DNA of 64,000 nucleotides from Bacteroidota bacterium. Lineage in GTDB: Bacteria; Bacteroidota; Bacteroidia; Chitinophagales; Chitinophagaceae. Below are positions 26,402-35,923 of the stretch, piece after piece. Numbering within the stretch: the stretch's first letter is position 1; each line of letters opens with the position of its first letter. The stretch is from positions 29,547-93,546 of the forward strand of contig JAEYRC010000393.1 of NCBI GenBank assembly GCA_023409675.1, in the 5' to 3' direction. The notes under the pieces were generated by a model. It saw only the letters and a list, made by a program, of their open reading frames with translations. It ran no database searches and was not told the origin of the DNA. The position numbers were made by a program, and so were the translations under genes.

Positions 26402-27793
26402 CTAACGCCAGCCGCCACCCAGCGCCCGGTACAAATTAACCGTAGCCCGAAATTGTTGCAGCCGGTCATTAACATCACCAATTTCCGCAGCAAGTAAACT
26501 CTGACGCGCGGTGATGATCTCTACATAGTTTCCAAAACCGTTGTTAAGCAGTTCCTGCGTATACTCCACCGACTTTTGAAGAGCATCCATCTGATTTGAG
26601 CGGATCGCAATTTTTTCTATTGCATGCTGATGCAGGGAGAGGGCATCGGAAACCTCGCGCCCCGCATTTAATAACGAATTTTGAAAACCCAGCAGGGCTT
26701 CACGCTGCTGCGAAAGAGCCACCTCCAGCCGCGTACGGTTTGCACGGCGATTGAAAACAGGCTGGGTTAAACCCGCGCCAATCGACGCTACAAATGATGC
26801 GGGATCGAAAATATTGGCAAAAGACAACGCGTTTAAACCCGTTGACCCGGTTATAATTAGCGACGGATAAAAGAACGTCCGCGCCACATTGCTCATTTCA
26901 AAAAAATACCGGAAATTCTGTTCGGCCTGAATAATATCCGGTCTGTTGGCCATCAGCAGAGCAGGAACGCCTGTTGTCAGATTTCGGTTTGGCATTGCCG
27001 TTTGTAAACTCCCTCTGGCTATGGCAGCAGGTGCCTGTCCTAATAAAATGCTGATCGTATTTTCTGTTTCCCGAATGCTTTGCTTCAAATCAGGAATGGT
27101 TACTTCCGCAGCATAACGCTGGGCCTCACTCTGTACTACAGCCGCTTCAGTGACCCTTGCCGAAACCTTCAGCGCACGCATGGTGCTTACCGTAGAATCC
27201 CAATTGGCCACCGTCTGATTTGTTATCGCTAACTGCTGATCTAAAGCGAGTAAGTTATAATAGAGGTTAGCCAGATCGGCAACAAGCCTGGTTTGTACAG
27301 CTTTTCGAGCCGCATCTGTTTGCAGCAGATTAGCTAACGATGCCCGGCGGCTGCTTCTTAATCTCCCCCAGATATCAGCTTCCCATGAACTCGACAAACC
27401 AAGTTGATACTGCGTGGCACTGGTTCGGATACCAAAACCCTGGGCTTCCGAAAGTTTAGAAATATTCACTCCCGCATTGGCATCCAGGGAGGGAAAAAAA
27501 GCCGCACGCGTTTGACGGTAGTAGGCTTCAGCCTGCTCCAGCCGCGCGTAGGCCATCTGCAGGTCCGGATTTTCTGCAATCCCTCTTTCAATCAATACCA
27601 ACAACGCAGAATCTGTAAAAAACTGGTTCCAACTCAATTCAGCTATAGAAAAACTATCTGTCTGGAAAGTTTCCCGGTATAATCCCGCTGTCTCTGCCTC
27701 CGGCACCTGATAGGGCTGTACTACTTTGCAGGAGCTAAGTATCCAGCAGGGGAGAGAAAAAATGAGCAGGTATCGAAAGATTTTTTTCTTCAT
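26402..27793 (-). CDS. Outer-membrane efflux factor (TolC/OprM type), second system
   Basis: A 463-residue NodT-family channel lipoprotein (lipobox SSCKV near residue 21) with two OEP domains (about 55-245 and 265-460), including SSWEADIWGRLRSSRR and LLMANRPDIIQAEQ. Start taken at the ATG 27793; a GTG lies 6 bp upstream. It is the last gene of the minus-strand efflux operon, 239 bp after the permease. Confidence 0.93.
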   Translation of the reverse strand: MKKKIFRYLLIFSLPCWILSSCKVVQPYQVPEAETAGLYRETFQTDSFSIAELSWNQFFTDSALLVLIERGIAENPDLQMAYARLEQAEAYYRQTRAAFFPSLDANAGVNISKLSEAQGFGIRTSATQYQLGLSSSWEADIWGRLRSSRRASLANLLQTDAARKAVQTRLVADLANLYYNLLALDQQLAITNQTVANWDSTVSTMRALKVSARVTEAAVVQSEAQRYAAEVTIPDLKQSIRETENTISILLGQAPAAIARGSLQTAMPNRNLTTGVPALLMANRPDIIQAEQNFRYFFEMSNVARTFFYPSLIITGSTGLNALSFANIFDPASFVASIGAGLTQPVFNRRANRTRLEVALSQQREALLGFQNSLLNAGREVSDALSLHQHAIEKIAIRSNQMDALQKSVEYTQELLNNGFGNYVEIITARQSLLAAEIGDVNDRLQQFRATVNLYRALGGGWR

Positions 27794-28032
27794 GATCACA
27801 TATTTTTTAAAACCGATATTTTGTTATCGGCTGCATCGCCCTGATTAGCTTCTCTTGCGACGCTCCGTTCAGCTTTTTGTTCTCTACTCAGCTTTTGTAA
27901 CAGCCCTTGCAACGCATTTCCTCTACCCAATTATATCGGTTCTTCATAACGTTCTGCATTAACCGAATATAGTATAACCTGTAATTATTCTATAGAGTTC
28001 TTATTGCGCTATGACCGTTCATTTCCATAACC

Positions 28033-31000
28033 CTAAGCGATTGCTTTATCGCTTTTCGGTAACGGAGCTCCGGAGATGCGTTCCTGCAATGCCTGAAATA
28101 TCACGAAAAGTACAGGTATAACAAATATCCCAAACAGAGTTCCTATCAGCATACCACCTACCGCTCCGGTACCAATCGACCGGTTTCCGGTGGCGCCCGC
28201 TCCCGATGAAAGCATCAGCGGAATAAGGCCGAATATGAAAGCAAATGATGTCATCAATATTGGACGAAGTCTCGCTTCGGCGCCCTCTACCGCAGCCTGT
28301 ATCAGCGGCATCCCCTGCCTGCGGCGGTCTAAAGCAAACTCAACAATCAGAATCGCGTTTTTAGCCAGCAGCCCGACCAGCATTATCAGCGTTATCTGCA
28401 AATAGATATTATTGGTGATGCCGAATAGGTTGGCGAAAATAAACGCCCCGGCTAAGCCAATAGGCAACGACAGCAATATCGCGAAGGGAAGTATATAACT
28501 TTCATACTGTGCACTTAACAGCAGATAGATAAACAGGATCACCAGCAGAAATATGAATACAGTCTGCCCGCCTGCAGCCATTTCCTCCCGGGTCATTCCC
28601 GAATATTCGTAACTATAGCCCGGTGGAAGAAACTGTGTAGCTGTTTCTTGCACTGCCCGAATCGCATCGCCGGAGCTATACCCTTCATTTGGAGCGCCGG
28701 TGATGCTGATCGACGTGAATAAATTAAATCTTGTGATCGCCTGCGGTCCATACACCCTTTCGAGATTTATAAAACCCGTTATCGGCGCCATAATCCCCCG
28801 GTTGTTTCTGACAAAAATATTATTAAGACTTTCCGGGTTTGATCTGAACTCAGGCTCTGCCTGATACATCACCCGAAACTGCTTTCCAAACTGGTTGAAA
28901 TTTGATGCGTATACGCCGCCGTAATACCCCTGCAATGTATTCAGGATATCGTTTGTGGAGAGCCCGGCTTCTTTCGCTTTTGGCACATTTATATCGACCA
29001 TATACTGCGGAAAATTCGGATTGAACGAGGTAGTAGCATACTGAATTTCCGGTCTTTGACCCAGCGCGGATAGAAAATCCTGGCTTACCTTATAAAAACT
29101 GGCGATATCCGATCCGGTCCGGTCCTGCAGTTCGAAAGAAAATCCACCCGAAATGCCAAAACCCTGTAAGGTGGGTGGGGCAAAGAAAACGACCCGCGCA
29201 TCACGGATTCCGCTGGTTTTCGCAAATAGCTGGGCGATGAGCGATTTTACGTCCTGCCCCTTGTCTTTACGCTCCGACCAGGGCTTCAGTTTCATAATAA
29301 CCATTCCATAATTGCTTCCTGCCCCACTGATCATTCCTCTGCCATCAATTTTTAAAATACTTTGTATTTCAGGAATTGACCTGGCCAGGCGCTCTACTTC
29401 CTGGGTGATAGCTGCAGTTCGCTCAGTTGATGCTGAAGGAAGTAGAGCAATATCTGCCATGATTGACCCCATATCTTCTTCCGGAACAAAGGCTGCCGGT
29501 GTACTGCGCATCAACAAAACAAAACCTGAGGCAAAAATGGCAATGCCTGCCCAGGCCAGCCATTTCTTTTTGATGAGAAAGGAAACCGATCGTTTGTACT
29601 TAGCCGTTGTTGCATCAAAAGCCGTATTAAATGTGGTATAAAAACGCTGCAGTAAATTTTTTTTATGACCTTCTTCTGCATGAGGTTTTAAAAAGATGGC
29701 ACATAGGGCGGGGCTGAGCGTTAACGCATTTACGGCTGATAGAAGAATGGCGATCGCCAGGGTTAAACCAAATTGTTTATAAAACACCCCCGCCGATCCG
29801 GAAATAAAACTTACGGGAACAAACACTGCAGCCATTACCAGTGTAATTGAAATGATTGCTCCCGTGATCTCGCTCATCGCGTCTTTTGTTGCCTGCAGGG
29901 AAGACTTGTATCCCTTATCGAGTTTGGCATGCACTGCTTCAACTACCACGATCGCGTCATCAACCACAATTCCGATTGCCAGTACCAGTGCAAAGAGGGT
30001 TAGCAGGTTTATGGTGAACCCGAAAAGTCCCAGGAAGAAGAAAGTTCCCAGGATAGCCACTGGTACGGCGATAGCAGGAATCAGGGTCGAACGAAAATCT
30101 TGCAGAAAAATAAACACAACCAAAAACACAAGAATGAAAGCCTCAATCAAAGTGGTAATTACTTTACTGATGGAAGCATCGAGAAAATCATTTGCGTTAA
30201 CAAGATTTACATAGCTGATGCCTTCGGGAAAACTTTTCGCGGCTTCATTCAGAACCTCTAAGCTTCCTTCGATCACCTGTTGAGCGTTCGAGCCGGCGGT
30301 CTGGCTAATCGCAACGCCCACAGACGGATTTCCATTGGTAGTAGAACTACTGGCGTAGCTCATGGCGCCGAGTTCAATGCGTGCAACATCTTTCAAACGC
30401 AGTAACTGACCACTGCCTGCAGAACGCAGGATCATGTCACCAAATTCTTCAGCGGATTGTAATCTCCCTTTGTACTTAATTATGTATTGAAAAGATTGAT
30501 CACCCTGTTCTCCAAACTGGCCTGGGGCGGCTTCAATATTTTGTTCTGCCAGCGCTGACGATACATCAGCGGGCACTAATCCATAACTGGCCATCACATC
30601 GGGCTTTAGCCATATCCGCATGGAATAATCCATCCGGCCAAACGCGCTGGCATCTCCAACACCGGGTACCCGCTTGATCAGCGGCACCAGGTTGATCTCC
30701 GCATAATTCTGTAAAAAGGTTTGATCGTAGGCGGGGTTGCTGCTGAACAGGGAAAAGATGACCAGATTGCTGCTCTGGCTTTTTCTGGTGGTCACCCCCG
30801 ATCTGGTGACTTCCTGCGGTAGCTGCGGAGTGGCCAGGTTCACCCGGTTCTGTACATTCACCGAAGCTATGTCCGGATCAACACCCAGTTTGAAGTTAAC
30901 CGTTATCCGGGCTGTACCGTCATTACCGGCAGAGGAAGTCATATAGGTCATTCCTTCCACGCCATTGATCTGTTCTTCCAGGGGGATTACCACACTGTTA

Positions 31001-31173
31001 AGCACTACATCTGCATTGGCGCCCTGATAAGAGGCGGACACCACCACCGTGGGTGGTGCAATCTCCGGATATTGCGATACCGGTAGAGATATCAGCCCCA
31101 GAATACCCAGTATTACAATAAGTACGGATATTACGCTGGATAAAACAGGCCTTTCGATGAAACGGTTAAACAT
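28033..31173 (-). CDS. RND efflux permease (HAE1/AcrB type), second system
   Basis: A 1046-residue proton-driven multidrug pump with twelve membrane segments. Unlike the first system, the TM4 relay is standard (GIVVDDAIVVVE, two Asp), and TM10 has the Lys in GLLAKNAILIVEFA. N-terminal FIERPVLSSVISV and the GFGISGGFSFELQD porter segment are typical of HAE1 pumps for hydrophobic and amphiphilic drugs. It follows the adaptor by 36 bp and precedes the channel. Confidence 0.95.
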   Translation of the reverse strand: MFNRFIERPVLSSVISVLIVILGILGLISLPVSQYPEIAPPTVVVSASYQGANADVVLNSVVIPLEEQINGVEGMTYMTSSAGNDGTARITVNFKLGVDPDIASVNVQNRVNLATPQLPQEVTRSGVTTRKSQSSNLVIFSLFSSNPAYDQTFLQNYAEINLVPLIKRVPGVGDASAFGRMDYSMRIWLKPDVMASYGLVPADVSSALAEQNIEAAPGQFGEQGDQSFQYIIKYKGRLQSAEEFGDMILRSAGSGQLLRLKDVARIELGAMSYASSSTTNGNPSVGVAISQTAGSNAQQVIEGSLEVLNEAAKSFPEGISYVNLVNANDFLDASISKVITTLIEAFILVFLVVFIFLQDFRSTLIPAIAVPVAILGTFFFLGLFGFTINLLTLFALVLAIGIVVDDAIVVVEAVHAKLDKGYKSSLQATKDAMSEITGAIISITLVMAAVFVPVSFISGSAGVFYKQFGLTLAIAILLSAVNALTLSPALCAIFLKPHAEEGHKKNLLQRFYTTFNTAFDATTAKYKRSVSFLIKKKWLAWAGIAIFASGFVLLMRSTPAAFVPEEDMGSIMADIALLPSASTERTAAITQEVERLARSIPEIQSILKIDGRGMISGAGSNYGMVIMKLKPWSERKDKGQDVKSLIAQLFAKTSGIRDARVVFFAPPTLQGFGISGGFSFELQDRTGSDIASFYKVSQDFLSALGQRPEIQYATTSFNPNFPQYMVDINVPKAKEAGLSTNDILNTLQGYYGGVYASNFNQFGKQFRVMYQAEPEFRSNPESLNNIFVRNNRGIMAPITGFINLERVYGPQAITRFNLFTSISITGAPNEGYSSGDAIRAVQETATQFLPPGYSYEYSGMTREEMAAGGQTVFIFLLVILFIYLLLSAQYESYILPFAILLSLPIGLAGAFIFANLFGITNNIYLQITLIMLVGLLAKNAILIVEFALDRRRQGMPLIQAAVEGAEARLRPILMTSFAFIFGLIPLMLSSGAGATGNRSIGTGAVGGMLIGTLFGIFVIPVLFVIFQALQERISGAPLPKSDKAIA

Positions 31174-31209
31174 AGTCTATTCTTTTGCTCCTGTCACTAA
31201 AAATCCCGG

Positions 31210-32397
31210 TCATCGGGCGGAATCGCTACTGTTTATGGGCTGGTTAAAAACACTGTCGGCAGATAGTTTCCTCGGGTCTATTTTCATGTTTTCATATAGT
31301 CCGCCAACACCTTCCAGAACAATCATATCTCCGGCTTTAAGGCCGTCTTCTACTACAAAGAATTGCCCGCCGCTATCCGGTCTTATCCGGATTGGAACGC
31401 TTCTAACCGAGGCCGAATCGGTTACCAGATAAACAAATTGTTTACCCTGAATTTCGTACGTGGATTTTTGGGGTACCAGCAGAGCATTTTGGAGCGTCAC
31501 CGGAATGCGTACAGTGCCGGTACTGCCGCTTCTTACTGTACGGTTGGGGTTCGGAAAAGTTGCCCTAACCCGTACTGATCCGGTTTCTGTGTTAATTAGT
31601 CCGCTGGCAGTTTCCACCTGACCCTTATGAGGAAATTCACTGCCATTGGCCAGCAACAGACTAACCGGAGGAATAGATTTCAGGCGTTCCTGTATGGTTG
31701 CGCCCCGGGTGGTGCTCGCAAATTCAAGAGCCTGCTTTTCATTGATCGAAAAATAGGCGAAAATATTGCCGATATTCGATACAGTGGTGAGCGGTTGTGC
31801 CGTATTGCTACTCACCAGGCTGCCGATTTTATAAGGAATATTGCCAATAACGCCGTTCACCGGACTGGTAACGATGGTATAGCTCTGATTGGTTCTCGCA
31901 TTTGAAAGGGTTGCTTCTGCCTGAGCCAGGGTGGCGCGCGCCGATTGAAGGCGGAATTCCGCGGATTCAAGCTCATACTGACTGATAATATTCTTTTCAA
32001 CCAGCGGCCGTACTTTGTTAACTTCCATCTCAGCGGAATTAACATTTGCCTGAGCGATTTTAATATTCGCCTGGGCAGTATTTACTTCCTGGGCATATTG
32101 TGGAGCGAAGATTTGAAACAGTTTCTGCCCTGTCTTTACGGAAGCGCCTTCATCTACAAAAATATGTTCGATATATCCGTCAATCTTCGGCCTGATCTCA
32201 ATATTTTGCTGGCCTTCGATCGTTGCGGGATATTCACTGTGTAGGGTCGTTGTGCGGGGTTGAATCTCTATAACCGGATAGGATTTCGGAGCCTCATTTC
32301 GGGGGCTGCTTTGTTGTTCGCTACAGGAAGCAGCACTTACAACTAAAATTAAGGCGAGCATACAGGAATAAACCCCGGGTTGTATTATTTTATACAT
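31210..32397 (-). CDS. RND efflux periplasmic adaptor (MFP/HlyD family), second system
   Basis: A 395-residue adaptor lipoprotein from the ATG at 32397 (MYKIIQPG; lipobox AASCSE near residue 25). A TTG 51 bp upstream would add an unlikely N-terminal extension ahead of the signal peptide. Domain order is lipoyl half, Ala/Gln-rich helical hairpin (about 100-165), second lipoyl half (TSPVNGVIGNIPYK), beta-barrel and membrane-proximal domain. It is the first gene of the minus-strand efflux operon. Confidence 0.94.
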   Translation of the reverse strand: MYKIIQPGVYSCMLALILVVSAASCSEQQSSPRNEAPKSYPVIEIQPRTTTLHSEYPATIEGQQNIEIRPKIDGYIEHIFVDEGASVKTGQKLFQIFAPQYAQEVNTAQANIKIAQANVNSAEMEVNKVRPLVEKNIISQYELESAEFRLQSARATLAQAEATLSNARTNQSYTIVTSPVNGVIGNIPYKIGSLVSSNTAQPLTTVSNIGNIFAYFSINEKQALEFASTTRGATIQERLKSIPPVSLLLANGSEFPHKGQVETASGLINTETGSVRVRATFPNPNRTVRSGSTGTVRIPVTLQNALLVPQKSTYEIQGKQFVYLVTDSASVRSVPIRIRPDSGGQFFVVEDGLKAGDMIVLEGVGGLYENMKIDPRKLSADSVFNQPINSSDSAR

Positions 32398-32514
32398 AGT
32401 ATATAATCTGAACGGCGTAAAAATGGAGAATGCTTTTGAGAAAGGCAATCGGGTGCAAAGTTCTGCTTATTTTGACTATAATCCATCAATAAACCTGTTG
32501 GTGGATGTTAAGTT

Positions 32515-32535
32515 TTGAAAACAGCCGGTTTTCAA
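32515..32535. promoter_or_regulatory. Inverted repeat upstream of RND operon 2, candidate operator
   Basis: TTGAAAAC and GTTTTCAA are perfect 8-bp arms around a 5-nt spacer (AGCCG), 118 bp before the adaptor start. This is the size of a TetR/MarR-type operator, but no regulator gene is adjacent. Confidence 0.35.
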
Positions 32536-32548
32536 GTTGAGTTTTTTC

Positions 32549-32821
32549 CTAAAGTTCTTTTATTTGATTATGTGGCCTCTTGCGACAAAGTTCTGCTGTT
32601 AACATCCTCGTTATACCACTATACAAAATGACCAGAGAACTAAGAAGCTCATCAATATCAGTAAATGCATTTCCACCTGGGGTTTCTTTTTCTGTAATTT
32701 CAGCTATAATTCGGAAGGATTGTTCTGGCCAAGATATTATCTTTGGTAGATCAGGTACTGTTACATTGATGGTACTTAGAACAAATTCGGCAGCATTGAA
32801 AAAGTCTGCTGTTCTTATTAC
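32549..32821 (-). pseudogene. Start-less 90-codon reading frame
   Basis: The minus strand is open from a stop at 32822-32824 to the TAG at 32549-32551. The translation is convincing as protein (for example SWPEQSFRIIAEITEKE and FTDIDELLSSLVILYSG), acidic and helix-prone, but has no usable start codon near its beginning. I do not recognise it. It is either the 3' part of a gene whose 5' end has been lost or a chance frame. Its position between the efflux operon and the peptidase would suit a lost regulator, which is speculation. Confidence 0.33.
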
Positions 32822-32842
32822 TCAAACCAGAATCTAATTGCT

Positions 32843-35653
32843 ATGCTCAAGAAAATGTACTTATGCCTGATGGCAGGCCTGCTTTTTTCCTCCTTAATTC
32901 TGGCGCAAACCAAAAAGGACCTGACTCCTGAGGATTATGGAAAATGGCAATCCCTGGGAGCTGTACAGCTTTCGCCAAATGGAGAATGGATCGCTTATCA
33001 GATCACAGTGCAGGAAGATAATGATACACTCTATATCGTCAACCGCGCCAGCAATAAATCGTATAAACTTGAATTTGGCTCCATGCCCGAACTATCCCGC
33101 GACAATCAATGGATAGCCTATCGGATCGGAGTTCCGTATAAAGAAGCTGAAAAGCTGCGTGAAGCGAAAAAGCCTGTTGAAAGTAAAATGGGCTTGTTAA
33201 ATCTGGCCACTGGAAAGAAAGAAGAGATCAAAAACATCAGCCGGTTTGGCTTTTCCCGCAATGGTAAATACCTGACTGTTTACCTGGAAGCGCCGAAAGA
33301 GAGTAAAGATAAGGGAGCGGTTTTGCTGGTTAAAGATCTTTCTAATGGTACCACCCGTACCATTGGCAATGTAACCGAATATGCACTCAACAAAAAAAGC
33401 GACTACCTGGCTTATATTGTTGAATCTGCAAATACCGCCGGAAATTCTATTGAATTGTATCATCTAAATACCGGCAATTTGAAAGTTCTGGCCAGTGATA
33501 CAGCCCGCTTCTCAAAACTAACCTGGCAGAAAGACGGCGATGGTCTCGCTTTTTTCAGAAGTTACCGCAAGGATAAATACGAAGAAGACAATGCTATGGT
33601 ATATACCTATACTAATATCTACAAAACGCCTGTGCTTAAAATTTTCAATCCCGAAACGGAAAAGAATTTTCCAAAGGATATGCGCATTTTTACCGGATCA
33701 AGCCTGGCACTAAGTGATGATATGAGTACTGCCTTTTTTGGTATGAAACCCTGGACCTTTAATGAGCTTGCTAAGAAAGATGATCGCCGTCCGGGTGACA
33801 GTTTAACAAAAGCCGATAGCGCTCGCATCGATTCTACCCGGGCGATTATTGCTGCTAAAAAAGGCAGCTCCGCGGAGAAACTTTCCGGTCTGGATATCTG
33901 GCATTGGAAAGATCCGGAAATTCAACCCCGCCAGAAAATAACATTGAGGCAGGATACGATATTGAGCGCATTAAGCGCCTGGAACCTGAATAATAACCGG
34001 TTCATAACCTTAACAACAGATGAAGCCCCGTTAGCTCAGTTAACCGGTGATCAAAAATATGCAGTGGTGTATACCAACCATAAATACAAACCTGCTTTTA
34101 AAGAAGATTTTGCCGATGCATACCTGGTCAATGTTCATACCGGTGAACGCAAGCTGGCGTTTGAAAAAGTTATTATGGGCTTCAATACTTTTCCCAGAAC
34201 CTCACCCGATGGAAAATACCTGATGTATTTTAAGGATAAACACTGGTGGACATACAACATTGCCAACGGCCGCAATACCAATATCACTCAAAATATTAAG
34301 AGTGATTTCTGGGATGTTCACGATGACCATCCGGCGCCTTCACGGCCTGCTGTAGGTACGGGCGGATGGTTGAAAAACGATAAAGAAGTTTTGCTTTATG
34401 ATGAATACAATGTTTGGGCTGTAAATCCGGATGGGAAAGGTTCCCGGAAACTAACAGACGGTGAAAAGGAAGAAATCCGCTATCGCATTTACCGCACCGA
34501 CTTTGAAGAACCGTATATTGATGATTCTAAGCCAATTCATTTTTCGATCTATGGTGACAAAACAAAAAAGTATGGTTATGCCCGGCTTGAAAAAGGAAAA
34601 CTGGATCAATTGATTTTTGAGGATATGTTGATAAATCGGTTGGTTAAAGCAGAAGAAGCGAATACCTTTTTATTAATGAAGCAGGATTATGATCAATCTC
34701 CGGCGTTGTACGTGACAACTACATTTAAAGATCTGTCTCAGGTTGCAGCCACCAATCCTCAGCAATCAGAATATCATTGGGGAAAAAGTCAGTTGATCAA
34801 CTACACCAGTAAGGATGGTCAAAAATTGCAGGGCGCGCTTTTCTATCCGGCCAATTATGAAGCCGGGAAGCAGTACCCTATGATCACCTATATTTATGAA
34901 GAATTATCGAATACAGTACATAACTATGTTATACCCAATAACCGTAGCGCGTATAACACAACAAATTTTACCACCAGTGGTTATTTTGTTTTTCGTCCGG
35001 ATATTACTTACAAAATAAATGATCCCGGAATCAGCGCGGTTAATTGCGTTGTGCCGGCTGTTGAAGAGGTGTTAAAAACAGGTATGGTTGATAAGGATAA
35101 ACTGGGATTGATGGGGCATAGCTGGGGTGCTTATCAGACTTCCTTTATCATAACGCAAACCGACATGTTTAAGGCCGCTGTTGCAGGCGCGCCCCTTACA
35201 AACCTGATCTCTATGAGTAACTCAATTTATTGGAACTCCGGTGTTCCGGATTCAAAAATCTTTGAAACCAGTCAGGGCCGTTTCGATGGCCCCTGGTATG
35301 ATAGAATGGAAGAACATATGCGCAATTCGCCTATGTATCAGGCTGCTAAAATCAATACGCCTTTACTGGTAGCATTTGGTGATAAAGACGGGGCGGTTGA
35401 CTGGCATCAGGGTATAGAAATGTATAGCACGATGCGACGCATGCAAAAGCCCCATATTATGCTGGTGTATGCAGATGAAAATCATGGTCTGGCTAAAAAG
35501 GAAAACCAGATTGATTATCAAAAGCGGCAAAAAGAATATTTCGATCATTACCTTCTGGGCAAAACACCTGAAAAATGGATCACCGAAGGGATGAGTCAGC
35601 AGGAAAAAAGCCAGCAAAAACCAGGGGCAAAGAGCGCACTCAGATCATTTTAA
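32843..35653 (+). CDS. Secreted S9 family prolyl oligopeptidase-like peptidase
   Basis: A 936-residue exported serine peptidase: signal peptide (about 1-21, ending LAQT), a long N-terminal beta-propeller-like region (about 35-620, with TolB/WD40-like phrases such as LSPNGEWIAYQI) and a C-terminal alpha/beta-hydrolase domain. The catalytic triad can be placed at Ser760 (MGHSWGAY), Asp847 or Asp849 (GDKDGAVDW) and His881 (DENHGL). It would degrade peptides in the periplasm. An ATG at 32843 precedes a standard signal peptide. A strong terminator follows at once, so it is monocistronic. Confidence 0.93.
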   Translation: MLKKMYLCLMAGLLFSSLILAQTKKDLTPEDYGKWQSLGAVQLSPNGEWIAYQITVQEDNDTLYIVNRASNKSYKLEFGSMPELSRDNQWIAYRIGVPYKEAEKLREAKKPVESKMGLLNLATGKKEEIKNISRFGFSRNGKYLTVYLEAPKESKDKGAVLLVKDLSNGTTRTIGNVTEYALNKKSDYLAYIVESANTAGNSIELYHLNTGNLKVLASDTARFSKLTWQKDGDGLAFFRSYRKDKYEEDNAMVYTYTNIYKTPVLKIFNPETEKNFPKDMRIFTGSSLALSDDMSTAFFGMKPWTFNELAKKDDRRPGDSLTKADSARIDSTRAIIAAKKGSSAEKLSGLDIWHWKDPEIQPRQKITLRQDTILSALSAWNLNNNRFITLTTDEAPLAQLTGDQKYAVVYTNHKYKPAFKEDFADAYLVNVHTGERKLAFEKVIMGFNTFPRTSPDGKYLMYFKDKHWWTYNIANGRNTNITQNIKSDFWDVHDDHPAPSRPAVGTGGWLKNDKEVLLYDEYNVWAVNPDGKGSRKLTDGEKEEIRYRIYRTDFEEPYIDDSKPIHFSIYGDKTKKYGYARLEKGKLDQLIFEDMLINRLVKAEEANTFLLMKQDYDQSPALYVTTTFKDLSQVAATNPQQSEYHWGKSQLINYTSKDGQKLQGALFYPANYEAGKQYPMITYIYEELSNTVHNYVIPNNRSAYNTTNFTTSGYFVFRPDITYKINDPGISAVNCVVPAVEEVLKTGMVDKDKLGLMGHSWGAYQTSFIITQTDMFKAAVAGAPLTNLISMSNSIYWNSGVPDSKIFETSQGRFDGPWYDRMEEHMRNSPMYQAAKINTPLLVAFGDKDGAVDWHQGIEMYSTMRRMQKPHIMLVYADENHGLAKKENQIDYQKRQKEYFDHYLLGKTPEKWITEGMSQQEKSQQKPGAKSALRSF

Positions 35654-35660
35654 AAACAAG

Positions 35661-35691
35661 AAAAGGAGAGATTTTTATCTCTCTTTTTTTT
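35661..35691 (+). terminator. Rho-independent terminator of the S9 peptidase gene
   Basis: GAGAGAT and ATCTCTC pair around a TTTT loop (35666-35683) and are followed by eight T residues; an A-rich run precedes it. Confidence 0.85.
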
Positions 35692-35923
35692 GATAATTGC
35701 TTCATAAGTAAATGAGTCATTATTTATACCTGACCTTAAGAAGCCGTTTATTAACGTGATCCCCAGCCCATAGTTATGCTCCAATAACCTGCTGCAACTG
35801 CAATTGCTGCTGAGAATATTAAACAGTAGGGTAATGGCCTAAGCCTTCAGTGTTATTAATTAGTAAACAGTTAAAACACGTTCTATAAAATGGGTTTCTC
35901 GGTTGCGTGCTTTATCCATTTCT

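Larger units (their letters stand above)
32398..32842. other. Spacer upstream of second efflux operon
   Basis: No intact gene is seen. It holds an 8-bp inverted repeat at 32515-32535 and a start-less minus-strand frame (32549-32821). It must contain the promoters of the efflux operon and of the S9 peptidase. Confidence 0.4.

Noticed and set aside
29312..30214. Two plus-strand frames of 109 and 120 codons
   Set aside because: Antisense to the second RND permease; low-complexity Ser/Thr/Ile translations typical of shadows of membrane-protein genes.
32580..32837. 85-codon plus-strand frame before the S9 peptidase
   Set aside because: Translation is Ser-rich and unremarkable; the opposite strand gives a better protein-like sequence.
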